Shown piece by piece: positions 24,011-35,717 of a stretch of 64,000 nucleotides of DNA (the stretch's first letter is position 1; each line of letters starts with the position of its first letter). Source of the DNA: Phylloscopus collybita (taxonomy: Eukaryota > Chordata > Aves > Passeriformes > Phylloscopidae); contig JAJNNQ010000075.1 of NCBI GenBank assembly GCA_027886175.1, positions 60,590,001 to 60,654,000 on the forward strand, given 5' to 3'. A model generated the notes under the pieces. It was given only the letters and a program-made list of their open reading frames with translations, did no database searches and was not told the DNA's origin. The translations under genes were made by a program, and so were the position numbers.

Positions 24011-24967
24011 GTAGAAACAATGCCTCCAAACCATGGCTGTTGTACATAGCATTTTACATGTTAGTTAAACTAGAAACAGCTGAAAATGAGTAATCTTGGA
24101 TGCATCTATCAACCTCCCTCTTTAGTGAGGAGACTGATCTCTAAAATGTTGCACAAAGATCCAACTGATGCTGTTGTTAATCACTCCTAAAGTGTCTGTG
24201 TCTGGGAGGGTTAGAGCATCTTCTCCTAGGGAGAAGGATGGTCTTTCACATGTTTTTCTTAGCGATGCACCAGGTCAGACTCAATTTTTTTGCATTGATT
24301 TGGGTGGATCTACTTTTTGTTTCCTCGGAATAAATGTGCATATTTCCTTTGTGTTAATTTAACCCCTCTGATCTGTCCTATTTACTTGACTATTTATTTC
24401 ATGTTTAACTTCCAGTATTATTTCACCTATCACTTGGTTTTTAACTGACATGGGGGTTTTTCCCATATTTCAGTGAATCTGAAAACAGTTTTTAAAATTT
24501 CCCAAATGAGCAGAAACCAAACAAAACCAAACCAAACAAGAGAAATGTGAATCCAAGATGAATCAAAACCAGTTACAGAACAGGTGGATTGGAAAGCCAT
24601 AATGCTCAGGTTATCCAGTCAATGTGCATACTTCCCTGTTCTGGCCACTTTGTCTTTACTTCTTAGCTCTGTTTACTTCAGAATGACAGATAAATATTCC
24701 CTGGTGTCTTGTACTTCCTACAGAGTGGATCATCCACTCAGTACATGTAATTCACCTCCAGTGTTGCAAAGAAAAGCAGCAGAACAAATTTAATTTGCGG
24801 TGCATGTCTCTAAAAGGAAAGTACTTTTAAAGGAGAACAAAAGGGAAGACACTGGATTTAGTGAAGGCATGTACCAATTAACCCATGGCATTCTCTTTTG
24901 CTCACATTCAGAAATCACACCATAGATGCATAGTTGCTTGAGCTGCTGCATGCACAAATTCCTCAGC
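24011..24967. other. unannotated AT-rich DNA with a short CCAAA run
   Basis: No gene seen. A low-complexity AACCAAA-type run occurs at 24513-24540. Otherwise nothing identifiable. Confidence 0.55.
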
Positions 24968-25022
24968 AATGACTGAAGTGAGTAGAAGCTTTGCCATTGA
25001 TTTCAATGTAGCCAAGATACCA
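24968..25022. repeat. fossil amniote repeat fragment (TTGCCATTGATTTCAATG core)
   Basis: GACTGAAGTGAGTAGAAGCT followed by TTGCCATTGATTTCAATG and GCCAAGATACC resembles a very common old amniote repeat core (GTCAGTGGGAGTTTTGCC, ATTGACTTCAATGGGAGC, AGGATTGG). Only about 55 bases are recognisable. A related fragment lies at 46636-46702. Assigned from memory of the motif, without a family name. Confidence 0.4.
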
Positions 25023-28000
25023 TGCTATGTTTCCCAGGGCTTTTCTTTCCTCCCAGATGTAAATCTCTAGCATATACATTTGCAAAAACAGTTTTATGCA
25101 GGGAGCAGAGTGTCAATAATGTCAGTTCTGACTTTCAGATAATAGAATGTTTCCAAGAGAAAAATATATTTGACTCACAGCAATGTTAATTCTGAACATA
25201 CTCATATGGTCATAAATATTGCAGGTATTTGTCATGAAGGCCAGTAGTTATTCTTCCAAATGGATCTGCTTGGCCCAAAACACAAGAAGAAAGGATCTGC
25301 CTGGTACATTGCTGTCTCATTAGTTATGCTCATGCCCAATTCTGTTTTGAGCATGTTCCCTATCTCCTGAGACCTGTGCTGTGTGGGTGTGACAGCTGTG
25401 TGCTGTGTGCAAGGGCTCTAGTGGGGGCCAGTTTCACTCCCAGCCCATGTCTCAGACACCAAAAAAGAGCAGAGTCTTTTACTTACCTTGTGACAAAGCT
25501 CATTTAACCAGCATCAGTGAACAGGACAGTGCAGTCTCATATGTAGGTCCATCTACCTACAGTGTGTGCCTGGAAATGCTTTTCTCCAAAGAGAATGTTT
25601 GTTTTACAGATCAGAACAGTGTCAGGGAAGAACTCATTCAGCTGTGACCACCTAAAACTGAACTTTATTGCATGCAGGTGACCTCAGCTTCCTCTTTAAC
25701 TCCTGCAGAGAAACAAGAGACAATTCTGCAGCTCACTGTCTAACAGCTGAGAGGAGTCAACCCCTGGAAGTACCTGGTTTTCACTGTGGACTCCAATAAA
25801 CAAATATTTGACTTCAAGATCTGAGTGGGCCAAGTAACTTTAATTTCTGTTACTGCACACATTTGCAAGGTTGTTCAAGTTAGCTCTTTTAATATTCTTT
25901 GACAGGTCAGAACACATCCTCTTCAATTATTAATCATATAAGCAAGAAAAATTTTCCATAAAATGCATCTTTAGGAAGAAAGAAGCTTTCCCTTTGGTTG
26001 TGTACCATGACAGGTCAATATCACAGGCCCACAGGTGTCATGTCTTAGATCACCTAGTTTGGTTTACAACAATTAAGTCAAAATCATATATTATGACTAA
26101 ATTTCTCCATCATAATATTCAAGTTGAGTTAAAAACCTGAATTATTAATTTAATTCTCCTGGTCCATAAAGACCTGGCTTTGTATCAGATATATTCACCT
26201 CAGAAAAGTTTTATTAGTAAAACCAGTTGAAACCAGCAGGAAAAGGTCATTGCTTCACATGTAAAACAAATCAACTCTGTGGAGTTTTAAGAATGAACAA
26301 GAATATATGATAGTTGTATTTCCTTTCCAATATTTTGTTGCAATATATTTAGATGCTTCTATTAGAATTTAGATATTAAATTACTTAAACCATTTTTCCT
26401 AATTTCCGTTATTTTCCACCAGTGATATTTTCTGGTCAGTGTCCACATTTCTGCCTCCAGTCCACAAGACTATAGTATCTTTTGCCCCTCAAGAAAATTG
26501 TGTATAGTGTCTGGAAAAATCAACCTTCTTATCAATCCTTTTTGCAATATGGACATATCTGAAGGTCCCAATATTCAAGAGAAAAGCTGAAATTGATCAG
26601 TGGCTGTCACAGGTAAATTCAAAGGAGTGAACTACTACATACTCCAGAAGAGACATGCAGAAAATTATGCCCCTTGACGCTGATTGTTTAAAAACAAATC
26701 CCAACAAACTCTAATGTAATTCAATCTCCTATTCTGAATGGCTGATAGCAACACTTCCTTAGTTATTCACACACTGAGCATGATGCCATAAACCAGATGA
26801 AAAAGTGTATTTGTAACAAGATCTTAAAACTGACCTGGCAAATCAAGGGAAGAATTGTTTCTTCATTTTATCCTTTTTTGGCAGGAATCACCTGTTCCAT
26901 TAGTGTATGAACACATGTTCAGCCTTGCCTTTCCATGACCAAGTTCTTTGTTCAAGGTAGAGCCAGTCTGATTATTGCTGCAATCATTTCTTGCTGCAGA
27001 ATTCCAACTGTGTGCCACAGAGAGACACGGTGGGGGGAGATTCAGCTTGCAGATTTAGATTTTAAAATTTAATTTAGCTTTGCAGCTAAATTAAGCTGAC
27101 CAAGTATAGCAATTGAGTTTTAGGTGTATTTGAATAGCCCTTAAATTTCCAGTAACTGTAGTGGCGTCTTGGAGAGATGTGAAAAAATAAGTTTAGACAT
27201 CTTAATGTGGATCCAAATTTCTCATTGGATGCTGGATAGAGTATTGTACAAAGAAAAATATCCTGCATGCTATTTGCTTCTTCAGTTCAAGGTCCAGTGT
27301 CTCAAAGGACTAGTTCTCAGCAGCCACAGAATACTTTTGAGCAGCTGTTGGTTTTTTACCTAGCTCCCATCTTTCCAGGTGGGTATGGACGGAAGATGGA
27401 AACCATCCTTGGTATTCCACAAATACTTGCAGCTAGGCTCCTCATGCCTGACAAACCAGCATTTCAGCTCTATTACTTTGTTGATTTATTTGTTTTCCAG
27501 TTTCATTAAGCTCACTCTGTGATTGCAAGTGAGCAGGATTTTTCCCATGTGAGGCTGGAATGGACTGAGCCGCGTAGTAGATATGACCCCAGTGTTCCTC
27601 TAGGACTAGAGATTTTAAGCCTGTGTCTTTGGACAGAGCTTGGAATAGCCATTCCTTCATAAAAAGAAAGGGAGATGTAGGCAGGGTTCTTTTCCAAAAG
27701 ACCCAGAAGGAAATAGCTATTGTTGTAGACACTGCTCTTGGTTCCTCAATAAACTAAGCAGGCTTTTTGGAGGACACCCTTGTTGATATTTGGTCTATGC
27801 TTTTTGCTGTCAATAGAGACTCTAAATCACCATTTATTTTTGTGGAAGCTTTTCTGTCGGATTAAGTCTTCCAAAGAGCTTTTCAGTCTTGTGCAAGAAA
27901 TTAAATTCCAGCACTTACTTTCCTTCCCAGCTCTGCTCTGAAAGTTGGATTTCACAGTAACTCTGGAGAACTGCATCTGTGGAGCAGGACTCTTTCAAAG

Positions 28001-29389
28001 GATTTATTTTTCTGACTCATATTCTGTATAACCTTCTTATCCCTCACAAGGTTTGGCAGAAATGCACATTTTGAATCCCAGCCCAGCATTCCAGGGAGAT
28101 GGATAGCCCAGAAGAGCAATTCCCAAAGTTAACGTGCTAATGCGACTGCTGTCAGCACTCAAGAGTTTCTTGTGAGGTTGCTGGCATTGATCTCACCAGC
28201 TTTTTAATTAAAGACACTGGTCAGTAAGGGACAAGTTTTGACCACCAGCCAGCCCTGGACTATGGCTTAATGTCAATGGGTTAGAGCAATACACCCTGTA
28301 CAACTACAGTAGTGGTAGGAGTGGGCTGAGGAAAAAAAAAAACCTCCAAACAAATAGCATAGTATCATGGAAGAACTTCCAAACCCTGAAGCACCTTAGA
28401 TGGTGGTGTAAAAGTCAATAATGGAATGAGAAATGCTGGGTCCGTGTGAAACTGAACCAGAAAATGCCTTTCAAAACTTGCCAAAGGGAGCAGTCGAACA
28501 ATTAATGGGGAAACGTGGGCGGATGGAAAAGGCTTCCCATGTCTCTTTTGTATGTTTCTCTATCAAAATGACAAAGGACCAATTGTCTCCAAGGAATAGT
28601 AGTTGCAAGCTTGGAATGCATTAAAAAACGATCAGTAATACTGGGATTGGTATATATGTGAAATGTGGTGTTTGTGCTTTAATTCCAGCCTGTTTCCTTA
28701 TGCTCAAAGTAGCATTCAACTTTAAATGCTTCGTTTGGTTTGTTTCATCACTATGTGAAACCAGGGATAAGTAACATGTTCTTAGAGGCTGGGTTCTACA
28801 AAATGGGCATCACTCCTCCATTTGCAAGTACCCTTATTCATCCAATTGTACACCTTAATGGAATTTTGCCATCTAATCTAAATAATCAAGTTGTAAACTA
28901 CAGTATCTTAGAAGATGAAAATGTCAGTTCAAATTTTATTTGAAATTACATGACAGGACACCTTTTTGAAGTTTTTATTTACCTTTTCTAGATCCTAATG
29001 TGGCCCATTATTCTAAAAGGTGCATGAATCTACCTTGTGTGTTTTACAAAATGTATCTACTTTACAAGGTAATTTTTATTGTAACACCTGCCTAGGGCAA
29101 TCAGTGAAACATGCATTCCCAGTTGTGGAATCCAAGGATCATCCTCTCCTAAGAATGCTCAATGGAAAATCTGGCACTTGATCAGATTAAGTGGTTAGTC
29201 TAGTTTTAACCAAGTGGCATCAAATACTGTGTGCCTGACGTGGTGTTCGTCTGCCTTCTGGGCTGCAAGGGTCTGGCCACGTGTAGAGAGGTTGCTGATC
29301 AGTGCAATTGTCCAACCATGGTAGTCAGGTGTGAGAGAGGGTGTGAGATGGCTCTGGAGAGACAGGAGGAACTAAGAGCTAGCTGAGGG
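25023..29389. other. unannotated AT-rich single-copy DNA
   Basis: No gene or mobile element supported over about 4.4 kb. Particularly AT-rich, repeat-free stretches lie at 26040-26180 and 26280-26420. Open frames are 60-96 codons and unrecognised. Confidence 0.55.
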
Positions 29390-29730
29390 TCAGGCACTGG
29401 AGGGACCATAGGTCTGGACCTGCTCCCAGAGAGACCTGTTTGCTTCTCTCTGTGTGCCTGTGCATGTGGGACCAGGGAAGCAGGGGCATCCAGGAGCCAG
29501 CCATTGGATAGTCTGAGTGTCCAAGGGGGATCTGAAGTGAGTGTGTGTATGGGTATCTGTCAGAGAGGGGTTGAGTACCAGCAGGTGGAGGAGGACTGTG
29601 GCCCTCAGGCACTTGTATGTGCAGCTGCCAGCTGCAGGTGACCAGGGATCTAAGTGCCAGCTACTGGATAGACTTGAGTATCTAAGGAGGGATCTATATT
29701 GCATATTTCTGTATATATGCATATGCATGG
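29390..29730. repeat. imperfect two-unit tandem repeat, about 170-bp period
   Basis: Two related blocks occur, from about 29469 and about 29640. Each has GACCAGGGA, then GCCAGC(C/T)A(T/C)TGGATAG, then TGAGT(G/A)TC(C/T)AAG, then GGGATCT. The first continues into GTGAGTGTGTGTATGGG and the second into TATATTGCATATTTCTG. The pattern looks like a decayed tandem or composite interspersed repeat that runs into the CR1 tail at 29731. A 213-codon minus-strand frame (29390-30031) passes through it and is an artefact of the repeat. Confidence 0.55.
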
Positions 29731-29839
29731 GGCACTGAAGGACGTGGTTTAGTGGTGGATTTGGCAGTGCTGAGTTAATGGTTGGACTGCGTGATACAAG
29801 TGGTCTTTTGCTGTTTAAGTGAGTCCATAATTCTATGGT
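29731..29839 (+). mobile_element. CR1-type LINE 3' terminus, plus orientation
   Basis: GGCACTGAAGGACGTGGTTT, then AGTGGTGGATTTGGCAGTGC, then TTAATGGTTGGACTGCGTGA, then GGTCTTTTGCTGTTTAAGTG, then ATAATTCTATGG. This follows the ending of a CR1 subtype (GACATGGTTTAGTGGTGGAC, TTGGCAGTG, TTAATGGTTGGACTTGATGA, GGTCTTTTCCAACC, ATTCTATG). The tail retains one recognisable TTCTATG and then passes into TG-rich sequence. Confidence 0.85.
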
Positions 29840-32800
29840 TGTGTGTATGTGTCTGTGTGTGCCCCCTGAGAATACATACTCAGCCTTACTACTGGCAAGA
29901 CCTGGAGACATGGAGCTGCAGCAGCCTCCCCTCTGTTGGACTACTAGATTTTGGGTAACCCCTAATGTAGAGTTTGTGTTGTTCATCTTAAACAAGTGAG
30001 TTTGCTCAGTCTTATTTTTTGTGCATGGCATTTCTGCACATTGTAGAAGTTTTGCAGAAAGGAGTCAAGCATGGAATTTCAACTCAGAATCACTTCTAGA
30101 AGAGAAAGAAATAATTTGGGAGCCTCACAGCCATGGGCTTCTTGCCTATCTTCTTATGGCAAAGGAAGAGGATCAGAAGCCCATGTTGAAGTGAAACAAA
30201 ATCTTAAACACTACTCATCCTGGGCTGAAAGCATTGGGAAGTTAGGGTTAAAGACTCATTGTGGTTGCCCACAGAAAGCTAAGTGTCATGTTCAGGTGAC
30301 AGTCAGGATCTGCTCTGCAGTGAAGACACTTCAGAAATCTGGGGTTTTTTGTCCTGAAAGCTCCTCACAATCCATAAGTCGCTGTCATTTCAAGTATATT
30401 GATCCAGTGCTGACATGTGTTGTTTACAGAGACTGGAGCAGGCACTAACAGTAGCAAAGACAGATCCATACTGGTGCCTCAGCCAGTCTTGTGTGTAACA
30501 TGTCAGCTGGCACTTGTTATGGCCATGTTGTAAAAACTCACCCTCTTTCCTAGGTCTGACGCTCCTTTGCTGAACAAGACAGTGATATCTTCCCAGGGAC
30601 CCTGTTCCTTGGGATTATACAGGGCTTCAGCAGGCACAAACAAATAGGAGTGTTGTTACCTTCAGTCTTCATTTTCACAGCTCTGCTCTCATGTTGTTTA
30701 GCATTTTCTCTGAGCTATTTTGCGCGTACCAGTCAAAATAAAGATTATCATAGCTGATTAGGCCCTTGTGTAGGTAGTCCAGCACCCATGAGCAAGGGTT
30801 TGATTTTAAATTCTGAGGCAAAGTATGCAGTATTTCCAGTATGGATGACTCTGTCAACCAGAAAACATTTTTTTTCTTGAAAGTCACCAACTGCTGGCTT
30901 ACACTGTGAAGTATAACAGGTGGCTACGCTAGGTTTGGATAGATGTGTGTAGATGCATTACACCTATTTAATATTTAATCTAAGTTTGGTTAACACATGT
31001 GCTAATTTATGAATGGAAATCAGACAAGGTTTTTGGAAAACAGCCTGGTTTTACCCACATAATAGCTAACCAAATGGCCAGCAATAGAGGTTTCAGAGAT
31101 CTTTGTCAGAGAAGCAAAATCCTTACAGTGGAACTAAACTTACTGAAGTAATTCTTATTAGTAGCCACACATCCTTTTTTGTTTCATACTCAGGAACAAA
31201 AGCAGACCAAAAGAAACCTGTCTCACTTAGGTCACTCCACTTGTCTTTTCACAACAAAGCACCTATGCCCATTTTTCAAATATCCAACAGTTTTCTCCTC
31301 CTCTTCATGGAAACAATTCCTTCCTCCCCCAGAAAAACCTATCAAAAACCCTCCACTTCCAAACAGAAAGCTAGTACTAAATGATCAATAAAATAGGCAC
31401 ATAAATGTGTGGCTTATTACATTTTATGCTTCATCCTGAAACCATTATAAAAGTTCTTACAACATTTTGGCAGTAATTTCTAAAAAGCTGCTCTGTATTG
31501 GAGAGGGAGCATATGCACCATGTGATATGACATCTGCCGCAGTAAGTAAGCTTTTAATTGAATATTTGAGGAAATAAACATGTAAAACCCATGTAACTTG
31601 ATGTCAAATAAGTTATTGTTGCCTCAAGGCTTTCTTGATTTTTTCCATTTTTATTTTTGGCAGGAAAGTTTGAAATATTGTACATATTGGAGACAGGAGC
31701 ACTGCACATACAATCGTCCATCAGGACAGAAAACATAACGTTGCATTATTGTTGCTACAGCAGCCCCTCCCAAATCTTGGCAGTTATCAAAGTGGCATTT
31801 GGGATCTGAGATTAACGTCTCTGCTCACATCTAAATATATATATTGAGCACACAGAGGAAGAGAGGGAATTGACACACATTCAATTGACTGCTGTACCAG
31901 TACTAACTAGAAACATCTTTCTTACATTAACTCTGTGTTTCTTTTTACCCCTGTAACCTTTCACAACCAGCAGTGTGGTACTTTCTCTCTCCCTCTCTTT
32001 TACACATACAGGTGTGCAGCTCAGAAGGGAGCAGTGTCTATCCATCCCTCCCTAACCTCACCATCTTTCTTTGCCTCTCCTCTCTGTTTTCCCCTGTGCT
32101 GCACACTGGCTTCAGGTGGAGCATGTGAACAGAGCAGAAGACCAGCTCTTCAGCAGGGAACACATTCCTCTGAAAAGACCATCCTGGGTTGTTTTTCAAC
32201 TTTTCCATCCATTCACCTACAGTAGTCAGCTGGTTTTTATGTCCTCAGTGAGACACCTGTCAGTGCAACATACTTCAATCATGTGGTAGGATAACAGATC
32301 TGGGGGTTTTTCTCAGCCTTTCAGTATCTGGTAGTGCTGAAGATCTCACAGTCTCGTTTGAGTAGCCTGTGCTGGAGGCATCTGAGGGTTTCCTTGGGCA
32401 GTGTACTCCACACTGGGAGTTCCCTTGACAGGATCAGGCTTTGTCTTTGACCCTTCTCCAACTCAGTCACAATTATGTCAAAAGTGATGGTCTGTGCAGC
32501 TTCTTACAGGGTGATTCCCTGCATCATCACTGTATTTATATCTGCATGGCAAATCTGCACAAGCTCATTTGAATTAATTTAGTGGGTAAGACTTCTAGAG
32601 ACACGAATGCTTTACGAAAAAATACCCAGGCTCTTGATATTTTAAGCCTACTTCTCACTTTGTATGTGTTATCTTATTCTGTTGTAATTCACTTGGGTAA
32701 GGTCTGCTCACTTAAGAGTACTATAAACTTTGATTTCCACAAGCTCAGATGCAACAGGAGTGAAAGCCTGGACCAAGGGAGTTCCTCTTCACATTAATTA

Positions 32801-33413
32801 TGCCTTTCTGCCATAGAATTTCCTCACCCATATTTAGCATGGATTTACCTTTTACAAGTCCATGACACTTACTGATCATGAACCTAATATCTCCTACCTG
32901 TTTAAGAATTCTCACAAGTAGATACTCCATTTTTTCACTGAGCTGTGAAATAAGAGGGCACTACCAGGCACATAAAGTCAGACTGAGATGGCTCACTAAT
33001 AACAAAAGAGACTCACTGCAGACAAGACATGTCAAGCAGTTAGATCAATGGAAGGTGAGGCACTGGTTAGAGCTCTCTGGAGCAAAGTCTGTATGTTCAT
33101 AACATGCAGGATCTCCCTGCAGAAGAAAACATAGGGGATCTGTCAGAGCTTCAAGGAGGCTTAACAAGACGACTGACTTCAGTCTGAAAATAAGGAACCT
33201 ACGCACTCTGGTTCCCTCTGTAGTATGTAATTGGTTATGAAATTCCATCTGTTTTGCTTCACTTCATATTTTCAACTCAGCTGATAAGCTTGTACCAGGG
33301 TCACATGCGTGTTCTGGAAAAGCAATTAGGTCTAGAGGATTTGATGAGTGGGTAGGTGGAAAATGGGATGATTACGATGGAGAATGGGTAGGAATGGAAG
33401 GAGAATTTTTAGG
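29840..33413. other. unannotated single-copy DNA
   Basis: No gene supported. A TG-rich patch directly follows the CR1 tail (29840-29862). A short ATATATAT run lies at about 31835-31845. The largest frame, 125 codons on the plus strand (30071-30448), has no recognised domain. Confidence 0.55.
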
Positions 33414-33486
33414 ATCATAGAATCATAGAATGTTTAGGGGTGAAAGGGACCTTAAAGATCATCTAGTTCCAACCCTCCTGCTGTGG

Positions 33487-33487
<1 letters not shown>
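33414..33487 (-). mobile_element. CR1 LINE 3' stub, minus orientation, abutting poly(T)
   Basis: ATCATAGAATCATAGAATGT, then GTGAAAGGGACCTTAAAGAT, then CATCTAGTTCCAACCCTCCT, then GCTGTGGC. This is a well-preserved reverse-complement CR1 terminus of only 74 bp. It ends exactly where 33 Ts begin. The preserved octamer tail suggests a fairly young copy. Confidence 0.93.

Positions 33488-33520
<33 letters not shown>
33488..33520. repeat. poly(T) run, 33 bases, at the CR1 truncation point
   Basis: Uninterrupted T homopolymer joined to the truncated end of the CR1 stub. In the sense of the CR1 it would be an A33 run at its 5' end. Confidence 0.97.
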
Positions 33521-33522
<2 letters not shown>

Positions 33523-33840
33523 GAAAATGCCATTAGTAGCTGCTAGGAAGTTCTGTGTTGAGACAGACACCTGAGGTTAGGGATTTAGATACAAATACTG
33601 ATACTGGGAAAACCACACAGCAATGTATGCACTCATCATGCCCACTGTTTTAGGTCCCTGTCTAATTATTTAGGCAGCATCACTATGACTAAAATGTTTG
33701 GGGTTTTTTTTTAGATTGGCTTTTTTTGTTTTTTGTTTCCTCACAGAGAAATGTGGTATGAATTGTCAGTGTGAGACATGGGCTAGTACCACCACCTGGA
33801 GAGACTGAGGGGATCAAGGGAGTGGCACTGGAGGGAGGGG

Positions 33841-34026
33841 GGAAGGAAGGAAGGAAGGAAGGAAGGAAGGAAGGAAGGAAGGAAGGAAGGAAGGAAGGAA
33901 GGAAGGAAGGAAGGAAGGAAGGAAGGAAGGAAGGAAGGAAGGAAGGAAGGAAGGAAGGAAGGAAGGAAGGAAGGAAGGAAGGAAGGAAGGAAGGAAGGAA
34001 GGAAGGAAGGAAGGAAGGAAGGAAGG
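33841..34026. repeat. (GGAA)46 tetranucleotide microsatellite, perfect, 186 bp
   Basis: Forty-six uninterrupted GGAA units plus GG, preceded by a related GAGGGAGGGG. All bases on the plus strand are purines. The long open frames on both strands here (Glu-Gly-Arg-Lys or Phe-Leu-Pro-Ser periodicity) result from the repeat. GGAA is the core of ETS-family binding sites. Such a long pure array is expected to vary in length between individuals. Confidence 0.98.
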
Positions 34027-35701
34027 CCATTTATTTCCCTTGTGCTTCTGTCGAGCTGGGAACTCAGAGCTAATGTGTATGTGGAAATCATATACACATT
34101 AGGAGGAAGGACACAATGAACTCAGCCTTCCTGTGGTTCATTTGGGGACTTGTGTGAAATGGGATTGATAACACTGTCAGAAATGTTGTGCTTGGAAAGG
34201 TGTGCCTTTGGCAGTCTGATAGGTTGCTGCATTGCAGATATCTAAATACCAGAGGGTGAACCAAAAAAAATATTGTCACAAGTGTTAAGATCCCTCCTGA
34301 GCTGGGATACAGGAGTGAAGAGCAACTTTTCTGATGGCAGAAGCCTGAAAATGAATGATAAACATCTATACTGGAAATCATGGTGAGACTTTAAATGGTA
34401 GACTACTCAACTCAGAAGTAATTCTAAGTGAAGAAGAGATAGTGGAAATTTTTCCTCAATTTCATCATTAGCAAACAAGAGACTTTGAATTTGAATTATT
34501 TTTATTTCATGGGAGGTTTGTGTTGCCTTTCTTCTGGGAGCCCAAGGGTTGAAGATGGCTATGTTGAGACTGTGAGGACCACCCTATCTACTGTATCAGT
34601 CAGGGACTTGGCAAACATTTCAAATGCAGAAAAAAATAGTCTCAAATATGCTGTTGCATTGTTTAGTCCAGTGTATACTTTGCCAGGTTTATTTGGACCC
34701 TCACATCTGTTTATTGAGCTCTACTTCAAAGAAATCTATTTCTGCAGGACACAGTTGGCACTGTCTAAGTGTATTGTCTATTGCAGAGGAGAGAGAAGAC
34801 ATTAGAGTGTTAGTTTGTCATTAAGGGAAGCGCTCAAATAATTTTCTTTAGAAGCAAATACAGATGACGTAGCAGAAGCTGTGAATGTCCCAACCACAAA
34901 ATAAATAACACAGACATCTACAGTACTGATAAGATCAAATAGCCTCTCTCTCAAACACACACATTTTCTTGCACGATACAAGAGTTAATCTGCACTTGAA
35001 CATCCTTATATGCCCTCTGTAGCATGCTCTGGAAGGTTACAGAAGCCTCTGTGTAGCATAAGCAGACAAACAATAGCCTTATCCCTCTTTATTTTCAGGG
35101 GCAGTATGAAAAAAAATCTCCTTGTCTGACCCAGTTACAGTTATTTGTCTTTCCAAAAATATTTTCCATATGGAGATCTCCAAGTCTGAGTGCCATCTGT
35201 GAGGACTTCTTGGGTTTCTTTTACAGAGAAATCTCTGGAGAAAGCCCGAGTGCAAGGCTGGGCTAGGCCAACAAGATTTTTTCAGTGAGAAACAAGAGCT
35301 GTTATGTGTGGTGGGTCCTACTTCCCTGTCATTGTTGAGCTAACAAGTCCTAGTGAAGACACTTCATAGTTGTTGCAGTATGGCTGTGCCTTTTCTGCTC
35401 TGTCACTCTGTGGTGGAAGGCTTGGAGATGCAGGAATCCTGGCACCCACCCTCCTCACACAAAGTGGCCCAGCCTCTAAGTGTGCTCTCAGCATCCTTTC
35501 CTCTACCTAAGTAGGTGAATTGGTCTCTTCCAATGGTTCAGGTGCTGTCCCTGGAACATGACAGCTCTGCACCTCTCCTGCTGCCAAGTGGCCTCTCACA
35601 AGGCACATTTGCAGCTGCAATAAATAATAATGAATTCAGATGGACAGAAAGATCACACTGATGTCAAGTAGAATGAAAGGGACCCCAGAAATTTGCTGGG
35701 G
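34027..35701. other. unannotated single-copy DNA
   Basis: No gene or mobile element supported. Overlapping plus-strand frames of 66 and 106 codons at 34485-34824 carry no known domain. Confidence 0.55.
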
Positions 35702-35717
35702 TTTTTTTTTTTTTTTT
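35702..35717. repeat. poly(T) run, 16 bases
   Basis: Uninterrupted T homopolymer after GGGG. No poly(A) signal is visible on the minus strand beside it. Confidence 0.9.

Noticed and set aside
29390..30031. 213-codon minus-strand open frame, the longest in the window
   Set aside because: It runs across the imperfect tandem repeat and the CR1 3' tail; His/Thr-rich stretches come from TG-rich DNA. No domain.
33689..34097. Open frames of 100-113 codons with Phe-Leu-Pro-Ser or Glu-Gly-Arg-Lys repeats
   Set aside because: They are translations of the GGAA microsatellite, which has no stop codon in any frame.
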